Positions 1 through 12,136 of a stretch of DNA of 64,000 bases are shown here, piece by piece. The translations under genes were made by a program, and so were the position numbers. Numbering within the stretch: position 1 is the stretch's first letter; each line of letters opens with the position of its first letter. Under the pieces are notes generated by a model. That model saw only the letters and a program-made list of their open reading frames with translations, did not search any database and was not told the DNA's origin. The DNA is from Stropharia rugosoannulata (taxonomy: Eukaryota; Basidiomycota; Agaricomycetes; Agaricales; Strophariaceae), in contig JANCIK010000010.1 in assembly GCA_028532985.1 (NCBI GenBank), forward strand, positions 1,240,001-1,304,000, read 5' to 3'.

Positions 1-1
1 G

Positions 2-1195
2 CGTCAGTCATCCGGGGATGCGACTAAACGCATCCATTTTATCGACAATCTACGAGCTGTTCTGACGTTGGTAATGATTTGCCATCACGCCGCGATCTTG
101 GCTACAACATACGTGAACCCAAGGAACCACCCTTCAACTCTCCCATTGACATTGTTTATTGCGGTCAATAAATCATTTCTTTACGAAGCCTTCTTCTTTG
201 TTTCGGGATGTTCCATCCACCTTGGCCTCTCTACTAAAACCGACTCTACTTTTCTTCTAAGAAGATCATTGAAGACTGGATTGCCAGCCGTTTTGTGGCT
301 GGTGTTTGGCCCGCGAGACAACTTCGAAGGACCGGGTTCATATGTTTTTACACTCCTTATATTCGACTCCATCTATCTTCTGCTTCGATTTGTCAGAAGG
401 CATAGGCTAAACTCATCCCTTGCTCGCCTCGAGTCACGGATTACGGAGTCGCCCAAACACGTCCTCAACATCCTTATTTTATCCTTCATCCTCGTAATGG
501 GAATCACCATTGGGAACTGCTTTGGCTTACGCCTTATCCCATTCATCTATCACCGCTTTTATCCCTTCGAGTTCCCCGGATTCGGAGCTCCAGTTGCATA
601 TATCGTTGCCTACATTGCAGGCATCAACCTTCCCATTGTCCAGCAGTTCGTTCTCTTCAAGCGCCCAGGTGTTGCTGTTGGCCATCTTGTCACATCAGTG
701 GCGATCTCCTACGCCTCTCTAGGTCTTGCACAGCATATCTTCCCGGAGTTGAAAGGTTTCTTGCAGCCGCTGTGGGGAGGGGATCCCCTGCGTTACTTCA
801 ACAATGCCGGCTGGAACGGTCAAACAATCTTCTTCAGCCTATGGAACCCGCTCGTCATGTACTCACTGACACTCTCGCTCGTATCAACGTTTGCTGCCGT
901 CTCTGTGCTTAGCAAGAGCTGGGGCATCTGGGCCAGCCACACATACTTGCAGACATATATTCATATGTTCTTCGTGGATTTAACGATGCACATCTACAGG
1001 CGTCATAAACACAGCCCAGTTCTGCCCATTCCCCATGCGATTCTCGGGGCCGTATTTGGAATTGTTGTGAGTTGGGCGGTTATGTTGGTACTCACTGCGT
1101 TGGCAAAGAGGTTTAACCAGTACCTACCTACGCTCCCCGAACTTGATGTTCACGCGAGGTTCTCTTCACGAGAAGTTGAAGATGCTGATGCGTAG
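2..1195 (+). CDS. acyltransferase-3 family membrane protein, 5' end cut by window
   Basis: The open frame runs from the window edge to a TAG at 1193-1195, so the N-terminus is missing; about 397 codons are visible. Shortly after the edge comes the family's N-terminal signature FIDNLRAVLTLVMICHHAAI, whose HH pair is the conserved histidine of acyltransferase-3 proteins, followed by about ten hydrophobic segments to the C-terminus. Members transfer acyl groups to extracytoplasmic substrates; the substrate here cannot be told. No intron is needed. It is a close paralogue of the gene at 2150-3397 and shares blocks such as IPFIYHRFYPFEFPGFGAP. Compared with that copy it is a few residues shorter in the loop before FEGPGSYVF. 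Family assignment is firm; biochemical role is inferred only. Confidence 0.85.
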   Translation, partial: RQSSGDATKRIHFIDNLRAVLTLVMICHHAAILATTYVNPRNHPSTLPLTLFIAVNKSFLYEAFFFVSGCSIHLGLSTKTDSTFLLRRSLKTGLPAVLWLVFGPRDNFEGPGSYVFTLLIFDSIYLLLRFVRRHRLNSSLARLESRITESPKHVLNILILSFILVMGITIGNCFGLRLIPFIYHRFYPFEFPGFGAPVAYIVAYIAGINLPIVQQFVLFKRPGVAVGHLVTSVAISYASLGLAQHIFPELKGFLQPLWGGDPLRYFNNAGWNGQTIFFSLWNPLVMYSLTLSLVSTFAAVSVLSKSWGIWASHTYLQTYIHMFFVDLTMHIYRRHKHSPVLPIPHAILGAVFGIVVSWAVMLVLTALAKRFNQYLPTLPELDVHARFSSREVEDADA

Positions 1196-2149
1196 CAGGC
1201 GGTAAACCTATTTGGTGGTATGCCACCCAACAGCCCTTAAATAAATAATGTTATTTTGCCATCCGTGCCGTTCACCCAATTAACTTTGAACTTCACGATC
1301 GAATTTTCGTTTGACTTACATATGCAATATCAACTGAATATAACGTTGGTCTCTGATTTGGTGCTATGACCTATAAGATAGTGGTATTCTATGATCCCGG
1401 TTTAAGTGAAAAATCCTAATGACTGCGCCTGCCCCTGGACTCAGCTTGAAGTACTAGCACCCACTGCCACACCACGGCCCACCGTAACAGAATGCCAAGT
1501 GCCCACATTCAATACTCAATCGCTGCGCACTCTGTCACCGACAAAACATCGCCGACAATATAAATTCTCATGTTCAAGTTCGGGTATCATGCTCATGTTT
1601 CTATTGAAATAAACGTAAGCTGCAGGGACGGGCTGGTCATCACTGAGTTCATTCAAAATTTGACCGGAAACTTGTTTGGATCGGTAATCCCCACGAAAGT
1701 CGTAAACATATTTCGTAATATTTATCTCAAGTCCTTGAATAAGCATTCTGCCACATTCTCTCAAAGCATTCCTCTCACTATGCATTAGGAAATACTACTG
1801 AACACGGCACTTTGAAGCTATGGCCTGCTGGCTGCGACCAGGCGGCCGGTCTGCTGCGTACGGCTGCGGCTTCGAACAAAGTCTGACAATATTTTAACAC
1901 GACCCGAGAATGACAGACTTCTGCGCAGCTGCCGCCGCAGCGCGTCACTTGCATTCAACAAGCATTCAGTATAGGCGAAGATAGGTCCGATCTTGTGTAT
2001 TTAACCAGAAGACGGTCATAGACCACCTTCACCAGTTTCCTTGGAACAACTGAAAAGTAAGTAAGCCCATATCCCTTCAACTCTGAGCTACTCGATTGAA
2101 TACGATATCCTATAGGATTATACAATCAAAAACTCTGCGAGTGAATCAA
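1196..2149. promoter_or_regulatory. intergenic region between the acyltransferase genes
   Basis: This holds the 3' region of the first acyltransferase gene and the promoter and leader of the second. Short open frames on both strands at about 1400-1790 show no family resemblance. A 5'-UTR intron is visible at 2057-2115: donor GTAAGTAAG and acceptor CTATAG, 59 nt. It removes the only in-frame TTG codons upstream of the ATG at 2150. Confidence 0.5.
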
Positions 2150-3397
2150 ATGATACGCGAGCCCGAAGATACAGAGACTAGTCCACTTCTAGGGCTGTCT
2201 ACAGATTCCCAGACGTCCCCAGATGTACCCAGAGGAAATGGTACGGATCGAGTGCACTTCGTCGACAACTTACGTGCAGTCCTCACCGTGATAATGATCT
2301 GCCATCACGCCGCCATTCTATCGTCGTCGCATGCAATCACAGACGCTACTGTCGAGAACAGTGAACTTCTCCCTCTCGCGCTGTTCATCACCCTTAACAA
2401 ATCGACTCTCTACCAAGGATTCTTTTTCGTATCGGGTTATTCCATCCGCTTAAGTCTATCATCCAAATCCGACTCTGCCGTCTTTGTAAGAAGGCTGTTG
2501 AAGACGGGACTCCCAGCTTTATTATGGCTTGCGTTTGAGGCACATACCAGGGGGAAAGGGCAATTCGAAGGACCAGGATCCTATGTTTTTACACTCCTCG
2601 CGCTCGACTCCGCCTACCTTTTCACACGCTATATCGGGGAACAGTTACCACAGGCGTCATTCTCTAGGCTGGAGTCGCGCATCAAGGACTCGCGAAAATC
2701 TGCACTGGGTATATTGGCCCTGTCTTTCATACTGGTGACCGGGATTACCATTGGGAACTGCTTTGGCCTGCGCCTCATCCCATTTATCCACCACCATTAC
2801 TATCCTTTCGAATTTCCCGGCTTCGGCGCTCCAGTCGCATATATTGTGGCATACATAGCGGGCGTCAATTTCTCAGTTGTACAACGGTATATTCTCTTCA
2901 AGAGCCCAAGCGTTGCGGCTGCTCACTCTGTGGGATCAGAGATGCTAGCCCACATCTCGCTCGGTGCCGCACAGCATTACTCGCGGAGCTTGAAGCAGTT
3001 CATTCTTCCGTCATTTGACAGCGAAGGCGCCCGGTTCTTTGTAGACGCTGGGTGGAACGCGCACACCATTTTCTTCAGCCTCTGGAGTCCCCTTGCCATG
3101 TACATTGTCAACATCTCATTCATTTCTGTTTTTGCCACCATCCCCGTACTCAGAAAAGATTGGGGCGCGCTGACAGAGCATACTTACTTGCAGACGTACA
3201 TCCACATGTTCCCCGTTGTCCTCGCCACGGACGCATTCCGTCGTCATTTTGTTGACTGGCCAGTCTCTGAAGCACTCTTTGGCTCAGTCGCAGGAATTGT
3301 AGGCAGTTGGATTGTTGCGTTGGCGTTTGTCGCTGCAAGGAAGAGGTTTGTACACCGTCCGCATTTGCAGCTTCAAGGGCATGATACTTCGGACTAG
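2150..3397 (+). CDS. acyltransferase-3 family membrane protein, tandem paralogue
   Basis: An intronless 415-residue frame from ATG 2150 to TAG 3397. I chose this ATG because the frame upstream lies in a probable 5'-UTR intron. A hydrophilic N-terminus of about 40 residues leads into RVHFVDNLRAVLTVIMICHH, the acyltransferase-3 N-terminal signature with the conserved HH pair, then about ten membrane segments and a basic tail. The length suits a stand-alone member of the family, such as fungal O-acetyltransferase-like proteins. It lies head-to-tail with the homologue ending at 1195, so a tandem duplication is likely. The acyl acceptor is unknown; a sterol, sugar or secondary metabolite would all fit the family. 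Confidence 0.88.
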   Translation: MIREPEDTETSPLLGLSTDSQTSPDVPRGNGTDRVHFVDNLRAVLTVIMICHHAAILSSSHAITDATVENSELLPLALFITLNKSTLYQGFFFVSGYSIRLSLSSKSDSAVFVRRLLKTGLPALLWLAFEAHTRGKGQFEGPGSYVFTLLALDSAYLFTRYIGEQLPQASFSRLESRIKDSRKSALGILALSFILVTGITIGNCFGLRLIPFIHHHYYPFEFPGFGAPVAYIVAYIAGVNFSVVQRYILFKSPSVAAAHSVGSEMLAHISLGAAQHYSRSLKQFILPSFDSEGARFFVDAGWNAHTIFFSLWSPLAMYIVNISFISVFATIPVLRKDWGALTEHTYLQTYIHMFPVVLATDAFRRHFVDWPVSEALFGSVAGIVGSWIVALAFVAARKRFVHRPHLQLQGHDTSD

Positions 3398-3516
3398 TGG
3401 TCGCCTGAAATTAGGTGCAGGTTATACCCATGTAGTGGTATATTACAGTTTAGCTACACAAGTCCATGTACAAGTGAAAGAAAGAATGTTATAAATTAAA
3501 TTGGTGTAAATAATCA

Positions 3517-4837
3517 TCATACTTGTTCAGAGAGCCGGGTCGGGAAATTGCCATTCTCCTTCAGTTTGTACCGACTCGGTCCGTGATTCAAGGACCCCTC
3601 TCCGCTACTAGCGACCGAGGTGAGAGGGTTCAGAGATATTTCCTCTACATGCTTCCGGTTACACTTCCTGTCTAGCATAGATGACACAGGTAGCACTGCC
3701 GGATCAAACGCCCTAGAGTTGATGTTGCGGTAGATACGGCTAGCCATAACATTCATGATCACAACTCCGGGGAAGCCCATGATATCCCGGAAGGGTAGTG
3801 GAACCGAGTTGGTGTACACTAGCGCTACTGTAGTGATGTCAAAAACTACAGTCGTCCTACAGACCATGCATCATTAGTCCATGAGCTTTGGCAGATTAAC
3901 AATGTCGCTAGGCACTTACAGGAAGTATGCTTGCCCATTTTGGAATAGTGCCTGGGAGATCCTCGGCATATGACGGCCGAGCACAGTGCTCTTCAGCGTC
4001 GCCTTCTCGTTCTGGCCCACGTATGTCGACTTCTGCAGACGCCAGGCAAGCGCAAGGAATAAAATGATATCATTGACCATGGGGACAATCACCAAAGCCC
4101 CAATGTATGGCGGCAGTGGCGTCCCAATGCAGTACTTTGTCGGGCCAATTTCAAAAAACGGCGATGCTGTGTATGCAGCGATGGGCGCGGCTGTAGAGCT
4201 TGCGACTGTGCATAACCACAGGAACATGAAGAAATAGACAAGGCGCTTGTTGCTTGTGTACACCGCCCGGACATGTAGAAGGAATAGAAGCTGGGAGCTG
4301 GGGATGGAAAAGGCCTCAAATATTATGAATATCTTGTTTATGAGCTCACACCGTCCTATCGGGGCGGCTGAAAAGATTGATCCATTAAATTCTGCGCCGC
4401 ACTTATGAGGTAAGTTTAGACATACTGTTCATTACTGTATACCCCAGGAGGAACGTCAGGGTGGCAAATCTGTTGCTCTGTGTAAGCGCCTCTAGTTTGG
4501 ACGAGTTCAGTGATCAATAAAAACCTTGAGATAACATAGACAATCATAGGTAGCCGTATTTTACTCCTCCTGAAAAGACGGTAATCCTCTACAAGATGCG
4601 ACAGCATATCCCAGGCTTGTATCTAAGAGGTCAGGAGCTTAATGATTAACGATGTCTAGACACTCGAAAATCTCTGCTTACCGTGACTGCGGCAACAATG
4701 ATATAAAGCGACACAGTTAATTGCCGGGCGACCTTTGGCGGCAAGAATGCCATAGGTGTGAATGGATTGGGGAGTTCTAAAAGTGCATTGACGAGAGGAT
4801 TCTGCCCGGGGTCTGATACGCTGCTGTTGGTGTTCAT
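3517..4837 (-). CDS. seven-helix membrane protein, DUF6533-type
   Basis: Spliced model: complement of 3517-3856, 3920-4367, 4426-4469, 4525-4622 and 4682-4837, which closes in frame at 361 residues. The order is a short polar N-terminus, a first helix ending in VAAVT, the motif IQAWDMLSHLVEDYRLFRR, ISRFATLTFLLGY, TAPIGRCELINKI, then LLFLLHVRAVYT and further helices, with a polar C-terminal tail. This arrangement (WDxL..EYR, ISR, APIG.C, LR.RAVY) is the one seen in the large DUF6533 family of basidiomycetes, which looks GPCR-like but has no demonstrated ligand. All four introns are 51-69 nt with GT-AG ends. A homologue lies at 28326-29491. The intron inside the ISRF codon has a weak GTTTTT donor, but the resulting protein matches the family. 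Confidence 0.8.
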
Positions 4838-6621
4838 GATGATCTGCCCGTATTCCGACCGTCAGCAGTTAGCAGTACCAGGGCAAGAAACGGGAACGCG
4901 ACATGATTATCTGGGGAGCCAGATTGTTTTATACTTGCTTACAAGTCAATGATTCATCCACTGCTGATTGTTGAAACATCTCCGCACTTGAGTAACATAC
5001 TTAACCGAATTATGCAGTGTCCCATCGTGCCGGAATCTGTTGCCTAAAAATAAACTGACTCTTTCGACTTGGATAGTATAGTGTGGCATTTATATGTGAG
5101 AGTATCAACGAAAAGACTGATGAATGCAATGGCAGAGCTACTTCTTATGATATTCTGAATATGTTGCTGAATTTACTTACTACTAATTTATAGCTCTGAA
5201 CTGATCATCTGCTGCATCCCAGATACCGTTTGAGTATGAAGCATATTAACAATCAAGCGACTGAAGTCGTTCGCTCCATGTCTAGACCACCGGAAATGAG
5301 GGTATGACGGTTATGGACTTTGACATGTCTGCCTTTATTTTTCAATGCCTTACATGATGAATTTTCTATCCAGCCTCATCACAGCTTATCATCTGGGAGC
5401 TCGGTGTGAGTATTTTTAGGATAGGCGCACCGGAAGAGGGTGAAACTGGACAGCCTTGATTATCGTGATACATTATTGTATTATTTACACAGGCACAATA
5501 CGCCGGATCTCCCTGTAAGAGGCGCCGTTTCCTATGTTCCAATCACATAAAAATCATATAACATCACAAGACCACCTAGCATCACATTAGCACAATCAGA
5601 CCAGTCATTTATTACGCCAACGTTTAGCTTCTCTTGACATTAGACGCCCCCGCATTTCCACATATCTATGATCTACACTGTCATTCTCAGGAGCCGGATC
5701 CCCACGCTTAGTGACGAACAGTGGATGGCTGATTTGATTGAGCTCCCGGACTTACTTACGCTTTAAGTTTGAATGATGACTGCTACACGCATGATGCAAA
5801 TTGTACTACTAGTTGGCCAGTAATACTTATATAAGGCCATAGTAAGGTATATGCCAGGCATACTGCACCTCAGACCAAAGATTGGAGTCTGCGAAAGTTC
5901 TCAGTTACTGAGAGTGCTTGACAGAGAGTATAATTGGGGAGTCGTCGGGTTCTCTGAGTAACCGATAGACATAGGTCAAGCAACCTTGCTGTAGTTTAGT
6001 TTAGGAGGCCCTATTTATCGATACTGTACTGTCCAAGACTGTCCTGTGCATCATTTGGCTGAAGGCATGCATCAGCATCTTGGAAGGCATTTGCGAAGCC
6101 GGCTCGGCGAAGGCCTCTGCGGAGTGTCGGAATGCGAAAAAGTTAGTATTGGTTGACTTCGGCAACTTGAAGCCGGCACGACGCGTACCAAATCGGTCGA
6201 CCGTGTTTTTCCTCTCATCGAAGTCAGCATGAGCCAAGTGTTACCTGTGGGCCGACCTATGAACCTTGAGAGATAGGCTTGCTATAGAAAGTCCGGTACG
6301 TGCTAGGTCTCCTTATCTCTATATTATCCACTTAAAGAAAGTGTTTCAATCGAATCAAAGCTCAGCATTCCGACGATAGTTTCAAGTCAACCCCGTAAAA
6401 GAAGCGCCACACTTTCAATACCCTAACGAATGAATACTGTCCTCTTTCTGTCTATCAGTACCCAGCTCCGGACCGTAATGTCTGGATTTCTTCACCGTTT
6501 CGAGTGACTTGACGTCAGAATGTATGGATCTCTTGAGACATTGAGTCCCTCTGAAACGCAATCCCTGTTCGCTTTCTATCGCGACATTTCATCCCGACGA
6601 ATCATCCAAATCTCGTAAATC
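4838..6621. other. intergenic region, no gene seen
   Basis: About 1.8 kb between the 5' end of the seven-helix gene and the start of the repeat-protein gene. It is AT-rich with many stops in all frames. A 78-codon minus-strand frame at 6001-6237 has no recognisable domain or splice partner and I do not call it a gene. It should contain both promoters, but no clear TATA box was identified. Confidence 0.5.
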
Positions 6622-9102
6622 ATGTCTGGCGGTAGAAATAAACAGTCGTTCATTCCGAAGCCAGTTTACCGCGACCATCCTGGCCAGAACGTCCCTGGAG
6701 CTTATCCTGATACACCGAAGGTCTCGCCCGGTGAGCTGAGGATATATCTCCGTTTGCCTCTGATTTATGTACCTATTCCTAGGAAAAGATTCATCTGACA
6801 AGAAACCGTCTGGTTTCAAGGATGAGGCTCACCAAAACCATCTAGGCCATGAGCATCGTTCTGCGAAGAAAGTGGATTTTTCTACCTCCGAACAGCCTTC
6901 CGGGGCACGGGAGGGGGTGGCGTCATTGCCTGGTTCAAATGATGCTGAGGATGCTACAGTTTTCCCTGGTGAAAGAAAGCCGGTTGAAGGAAGGACACGC
7001 GTCTCAGCAGGTTCAGGTAGCGCAGACGTACCTCTGGTAAACTACCTATGACTCACAATCCCGTTTCACCCAGGCGATAACAATTACCGTGTGATAGGGG
7101 AACTATATGGTAAGTTTTCTTTGGTATGCATTGACGTGATTTTGACATTCTCTATTTCCCAATAGGTTCGCAGACGCTTGACTACGTCAACCCTATCCCT
7201 CCTCCAATTAACTGCAAAAGCCCGGACCCGCTGCCTATGATAATTGGAGATGCCGATGACTTGCAACATCAAAATCCGATTCCACCACCGCATGGGATTT
7301 CCTCCAACAATGACTACCAAAGCTCGTTCATTACGACTGGGAAAGGCGCTCCTGCATCCCAATCGCGAGAGAGTTTGTCGACAAGCAAAGGTTGCCCGCC
7401 ACTCACCACCTCTGAATACGATCTCTACGGGGAGCACCTGGATACGGATCAATTTGTGTACGACGATGACGGGACTGCAGAAAGCGATACTCCTCACCTG
7501 ATGTTCCTCAAGAACCGCAAGAAGAAAGTTGGTATGAACAAGGGAGGTCCTAAAACGTCGTCGCCCCTTGCAGGGAATGCCCCGGAGAGGAGAGGCACCG
7601 CAGTTGGGTGTGACGGCGTCGAGTACTACACAGACGGGAAGGATGGTATACTGCCTGGCTACCCCACTCCCCGTGGAGTGAACATTCTTATCGCCAATAG
7701 AATCAACGACGACCTTCAAAATTGTCAGTATTAATCCAGTCATGTACTTCCACGATCCTGACTTCATCTGTCTTCTACAGCACAAGACAATCCTGGCACC
7801 GAAGATGATCAGTCGAATTTGAACCATATGATTCATGGTGAATCCACTACGAGTAACAAAGCTGTTTCCGGCTCTCATAGTTCGGTTGCCTCCGAGAATG
7901 ATCAGTATATCGATGATAATGGCATGCTTGTTGACGATCCCGGTATGTCTTCGTTGACCCCATCTGACTTGCCTCTCACTTATTACGAATGGCCACTTAG
8001 CGAACGATAACCGTATCATTGAAGGAAAGCGGGACGCGCTCAGGGAGGCACCCATGGACGTGTCTCCTTCGGAGGATCAGAAGGCTGTTCAACCACAGGG
8101 ACGCCACTACGTCGTTGCTTCCCAAAAATTCCCATTTCCTGAGGCGTCCCCGGACAAAAACGAAGACATAGAGACCATCAATCGCAACATCGAGGAGCAA
8201 AGGGAAATCCCCATCTTCAGAGACGGTGGAGATACCGCGACGGGCAAGTTCGAGGCCCTATACGCTCCAGTCACAGGGAAGCCAGAGGAGGTCAGGGAGC
8301 GCCCAGTTTTCCCAGACGGGAACGAAACAGCAGCTGGCAAGTATGAGGGGACTTTCGTCCCAGAAGATTTCCCTGCACTTCCATCGGATGGTCCTGGAGG
8401 GTTCACCTATGCGCAAGGGAAGGGTACGGACGTACGCAATCCACAGGAGCGCCGCGAGGAGCCTATCTTCCGTGACGGTAGGGACGCGGCTGCAGGAAAG
8501 TTCGAGGCAAAGTTTATTCCTGTCACTGGGCAGCCAGAAGAAGTCGTCGAACGCCCAATCTTTAACAATCCGAAGAGGGATACCGCAGCTGGAAGATACG
8601 AGGCGACATTCGTACCCGAGGGGTTTCTATCTGAGCCACAGGTACTCTCCAATGGCCAGGAAGCCCTTACCACGACTGGGCAAGGCCCGACTGACGTCGT
8701 CGATGAGTTACCCGATGAGATGCGGGATCCACGCGAACGGCGCGAGGTGCCCATCTTCAGTGGTGGTGGCGACACCGCTGCAGGCAAATTCGAAGCAGTT
8801 TTCGAAGCTGAAGACGGCCAGTCATGGGAGCCCAACAGAGGTTCCAGTCTCTACCAGAAGAAGGGCTCGGCCTATAGGGCAGGGAATGAGCCGTTGGCCA
8901 AGTCCAAGAACAAGCCAGCTTTCAATTCACGGACAGAATCCGAGTTGCGCGGATCTGCGTCCTATCTAGGAAAGCCTATTTCGAAGGCTGAGGTGGGTTG
9001 TTATATTGGCCATTCTGCAACCATGACTAAGCGTTTATCTAGGAAGAAGCGCAGGTTGAAAGGGCCCGGTCAATGGCGAGGAGGAAGGCTGGTATCAACT
9101 AG
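6622..9102 (+). CDS. hypothetical protein with five PIFxDGxDTAAGKFEA-type repeats
   Basis: Spliced model: 6622-6730, 6783-7016, 7074-7109, 7166-7723, 7781-7942, 8001-8992 and 9043-9102, giving 716 residues in frame. I do not recognise the family. The N-terminal two thirds is polar, low in hydrophobic residues and probably disordered, with no signal peptide and no membrane helix. The part coded at about 8200-8830 holds five imperfect repeats, for example EIPIFRDGGDTATGKFEA, ERPVFPDGNETAAGKYEG, EEPIFRDGRDAAAGKFEA, ERPIFNNPKRDTAAGRYEA and EVPIFSGGGDTAAGKFEA. They fall into two alternating types, the odd ones followed by PVTGxPEEV and the even ones by FVPE. The C-terminus is short and basic. All introns except the last are phase 1. 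The donor at 7017 (GTAGCG) is weak; a donor at 7011 would also keep frame. Confidence 0.7.
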
Positions 9103-10105
9103 CATGTGTATTTCGTGGTGCTCATGAGTCCTTCGTGCTTCGATAACAAAGCTTCACCTCTCGTAAAGAATCTTTTTCCATTGTTCGTACATCTCGTTGT
9201 CAGGAATCATTTCGTAACCAGTACATCGTGTTCTTCGTTTGTTGGTGGTACATGAAAATAGATCATATTCTCATAGCGACACCAGGAGTCCTTCGGATCG
9301 AGCAACCTCCAGCTTACACGAAAGGCGGAAGGCGGTTGCCATTTTTCAATATCCTTGAATATTTGGGTATATCTGGCGTGTGCTTGACAGACTTACATGC
9401 ATTTTGTGCCCATGCGCTCAGAGTTCGGTAGGAATAATTCATCAGCTCGTCAGATCTCCGCAATTCCGCAATACATTCAATGAAACCCTGATTTGCAGCC
9501 GTACTCCCCCTCGGCAAAGTAGATTCTCTCGAGTGGCGCCCGAGGAGAGCCACACATACTGATTTTCTGAGAAGAATATGTCGCGCGTGGTTCTAGTTTC
9601 GCCGACAAATGTTCTTGAACAATTCGACCACATCTTTCGAGGTGCCGACGCTGAATGAGGAACAAAAGTGAGCTATGGAGAAATCTAAAAACTTTGACAT
9701 ATGGCGGAAAGGCGCGTATTTATGTACATATATTATTGAAAAATAAACTTCGAGTTGACTTCTCGTGTGCTTAAGACTTCCAGTATACGCGTGCTATATT
9801 TATTGTTTGGCCATAAATGCAGGATTACGGAGATCGATGCGCGTTTTCCAGTCAGGGCAGATTTTCGGAATGATAATTCAGCTCGGTGATATGCATTTAC
9901 GAACAACATGCAATCTCCGTTATACTTCACACCATTGAAATGCCTATCAGGTCGGGGGCGAAGCAACAGGATGGAAGTTAGTATAGTAAATATGGTGCAT
10001 TTCTTCTGGCATACTTCATGCAAAATCTAGTACTAACGCAAGGTGTTTACGTCTCATATGATCATTTTGAGTACATGCTTGCTGCAGTATTTTCGATTTT
10101 TTATA
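9103..10105. other. intergenic region between convergent genes, nothing seen
   Basis: This lies between the 3' ends of the repeat-protein gene (+) and DML1 (-). The small frames at 9228-9670 on both strands and 9733-10023 (-) are mutually overlapping, lack domains and have no consistent splice partners. It probably contains the two 3' UTRs and terminators. Confidence 0.45.
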
Positions 10106-12136
10106 TTATAATGTGTCTTCTTCACGGGCTTTCTCGAGTATCATTCGGAGATCGTGTGCGAGTTCCTGCATGTCGTCGATGGATACATTGATCGAGCTCA
10201 GAATTGGACTTCGACGTTTAACAATGTTCTCAACCAGAACAGTATAACCCTCCAAAGTTATGGCTATGTCCGGCGACGCCGAAAGGAAAGAAAGGACCTG
10301 AGTTGTAGCTGGGGTGCTTCCTTCTGAATGACCCTGATTGACAGATGGGAAAGAGTTCGGCATGGGATACGCCGGCAGATGCATGCTGGTGAAAGTACGT
10401 ATCAACAAAGTGGATAAACCTCGAGACCCATAGATTTACCTTGTTACAGACGAAAGTTTCGACGCCTGATAATTAGCAGACCACTTCTCGTAGGTATTGA
10501 GCTGACTGGGGGAAAAGCCTCGCGTGATATTTAATTGCGGATAGGGCTGTGAAGACTAAAAAAGGACAAGTAGTGAGTAAGGAGTAGGATTTTTCCGTTA
10601 ACCGTAAATAACCTTCGCAGAAGCATTTGATGAGAAATTGACAATCCTCTGATCTAACGTTGAGACCGTGGTAACTGGGAACGCCCCACTTAGTTCTGAG
10701 AACCGGCAAGTGTTTCGCCAGTTAAGTAGGCTAGCAATGTTAGCCATTGTATGCTGAGTATTCCTAAGTCTGTTATAGTAGTTTTAACTGTGTTAGCCCT
10801 TCATTTCAGAGAATTGATTTCAGAAAACAAGAACAAGTACCGGAATGGAAGAGTGCAACTCTCGATATGCGTGGAGAGAATGGCAGAATTATGGAACATA
10901 CTCCCTCGCTGTTCAAAGCTAAGAATACTGCGAACTAAAACCTTGAAATACGCACGGGGAATTGCAAAGAGTCGTCCCACAATGAGCTTGGCCACGCCAC
11001 CGGGTCTTGTATGGGAATGTTAATCGACGAAAACTCGTCCAGTGTACGCAAATAAAAGGCCTCGTTGATCAACAGCTTTGTTGTGTTGGCCTGAAAATAG
11101 TTATAATCTGCAGTAAGGAATAGGGGATGAAGTTAAATCTCTCACATCATGTCCAGCCGGGTTTTGGGAGATAGCACCTGACATGAGGGGTACAGTGAAC
11201 GAGGGAAGTTTGATATATTCATCTCTGAAAGCCGATAGAAAAGATGACAAGAATCCACCAAACGTATTTGTGTCGTTCATAATATGGATTCCCTGTGATC
11301 TTGTTAGATCAGAGGGCGTGGATTGCTGAAAGGCGTACATACCTGGGGGTTATCACAGTCCTCAGCGAAACGACGGAAGGCGCCATCCATCAACTCTGTC
11401 TCCTGTTGTAGAAAGTTCAATTTTCCTTTCTACTGTATCATGAATAACTGTGAGCGACCTCATCGAAGTTCTTGAAGAGTTCTTGTCCCTGGCCCCAGTT
11501 CTGCGTTGATGTTTCCCATTCAGGGAGATCAGGCAACTTTTGTAACGACCTGGGGAGGTAGTAAACGCGGCTGAAGTCAGACCAATACCGAACTTGGCCT
11601 ATTTCATGGGACGGAGGATGCTGATCAGACGTGTCATGGTCATTGCCTTCTTCATCCATCTGCTTTTGATAGGTGCTTTTTGCTATCGCTTCTTGGCGGT
11701 ATTCAACAACGCCATTAGACCTTAAGAATGGATGAGGTGCTGAGTATATGCGCGTCATAAGCACGTACCATAGCCGGTGATTATCTACTTCTTCGTCTTC
11801 AAGCGACTCGACAATGTTATCTGCAGCTAAGGTCCCGAAGTTGGCTATACTTGATATTAGATCGACTGCCAACGAATCGTCATGACTTGAATACTCACAT
11901 TTCCTATCAAAGACCAGGAGACGTGGATAGAGCGTAGGCTCTTCCTAGATCGCTTTAGCTTGTGATTGCTCCAACACACTAGGAACACGAACTCGACCGT
12001 CCAGATTCCCACAGAATGAGGTATCGGGCTCAATTTCTGCGTCACCATTTGAAAGATAGCTCTCCTGCGTGTTCCAGAAGTGCGTCCCTGTGTAGTTCGA
12101 GAGTTCTCCAGCCTGAATATAGATTATCTCCTTCAT
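10106..12136 (-). CDS. DML1: DML1/Misato family protein, mitochondrial inheritance
   Basis: Spliced model: complement of 10106-10385, 10440-10555, 10613-10769, 10841-10927, 10981-11090, 11146-11292, 11343-11402, 11459-11720, 11769-11844, 11899-11944 and 11993-12136, which closes in frame at 494 residues. It starts MKEIIYIQAGELSNYTGTHF and continues with WNTQESYL, the Misato segment II signature, then YPRLLVFD and a VRYWSDFSRVYYLPRS block. The tubulin-like part carries GIHIMNDTNTFGGF, and the C-terminal part MFHNSAILSTHIES and RGFSPSQL. Dml1 and Misato proteins are GTPase/tubulin-like and are needed for mitochondrial DNA inheritance and mitochondrial morphology. Length fits the family (about 470-570). 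Two introns rest on weaker donors (GTTCGT at 11992 and GTGGGA at 10980) chosen because only they restore family sequence. Confidence 0.88.

Noticed and set aside
6001..6237. 78-codon frame on the minus strand
   Set aside because: No domain, no splice partners, and surrounding sequence is full of stops.
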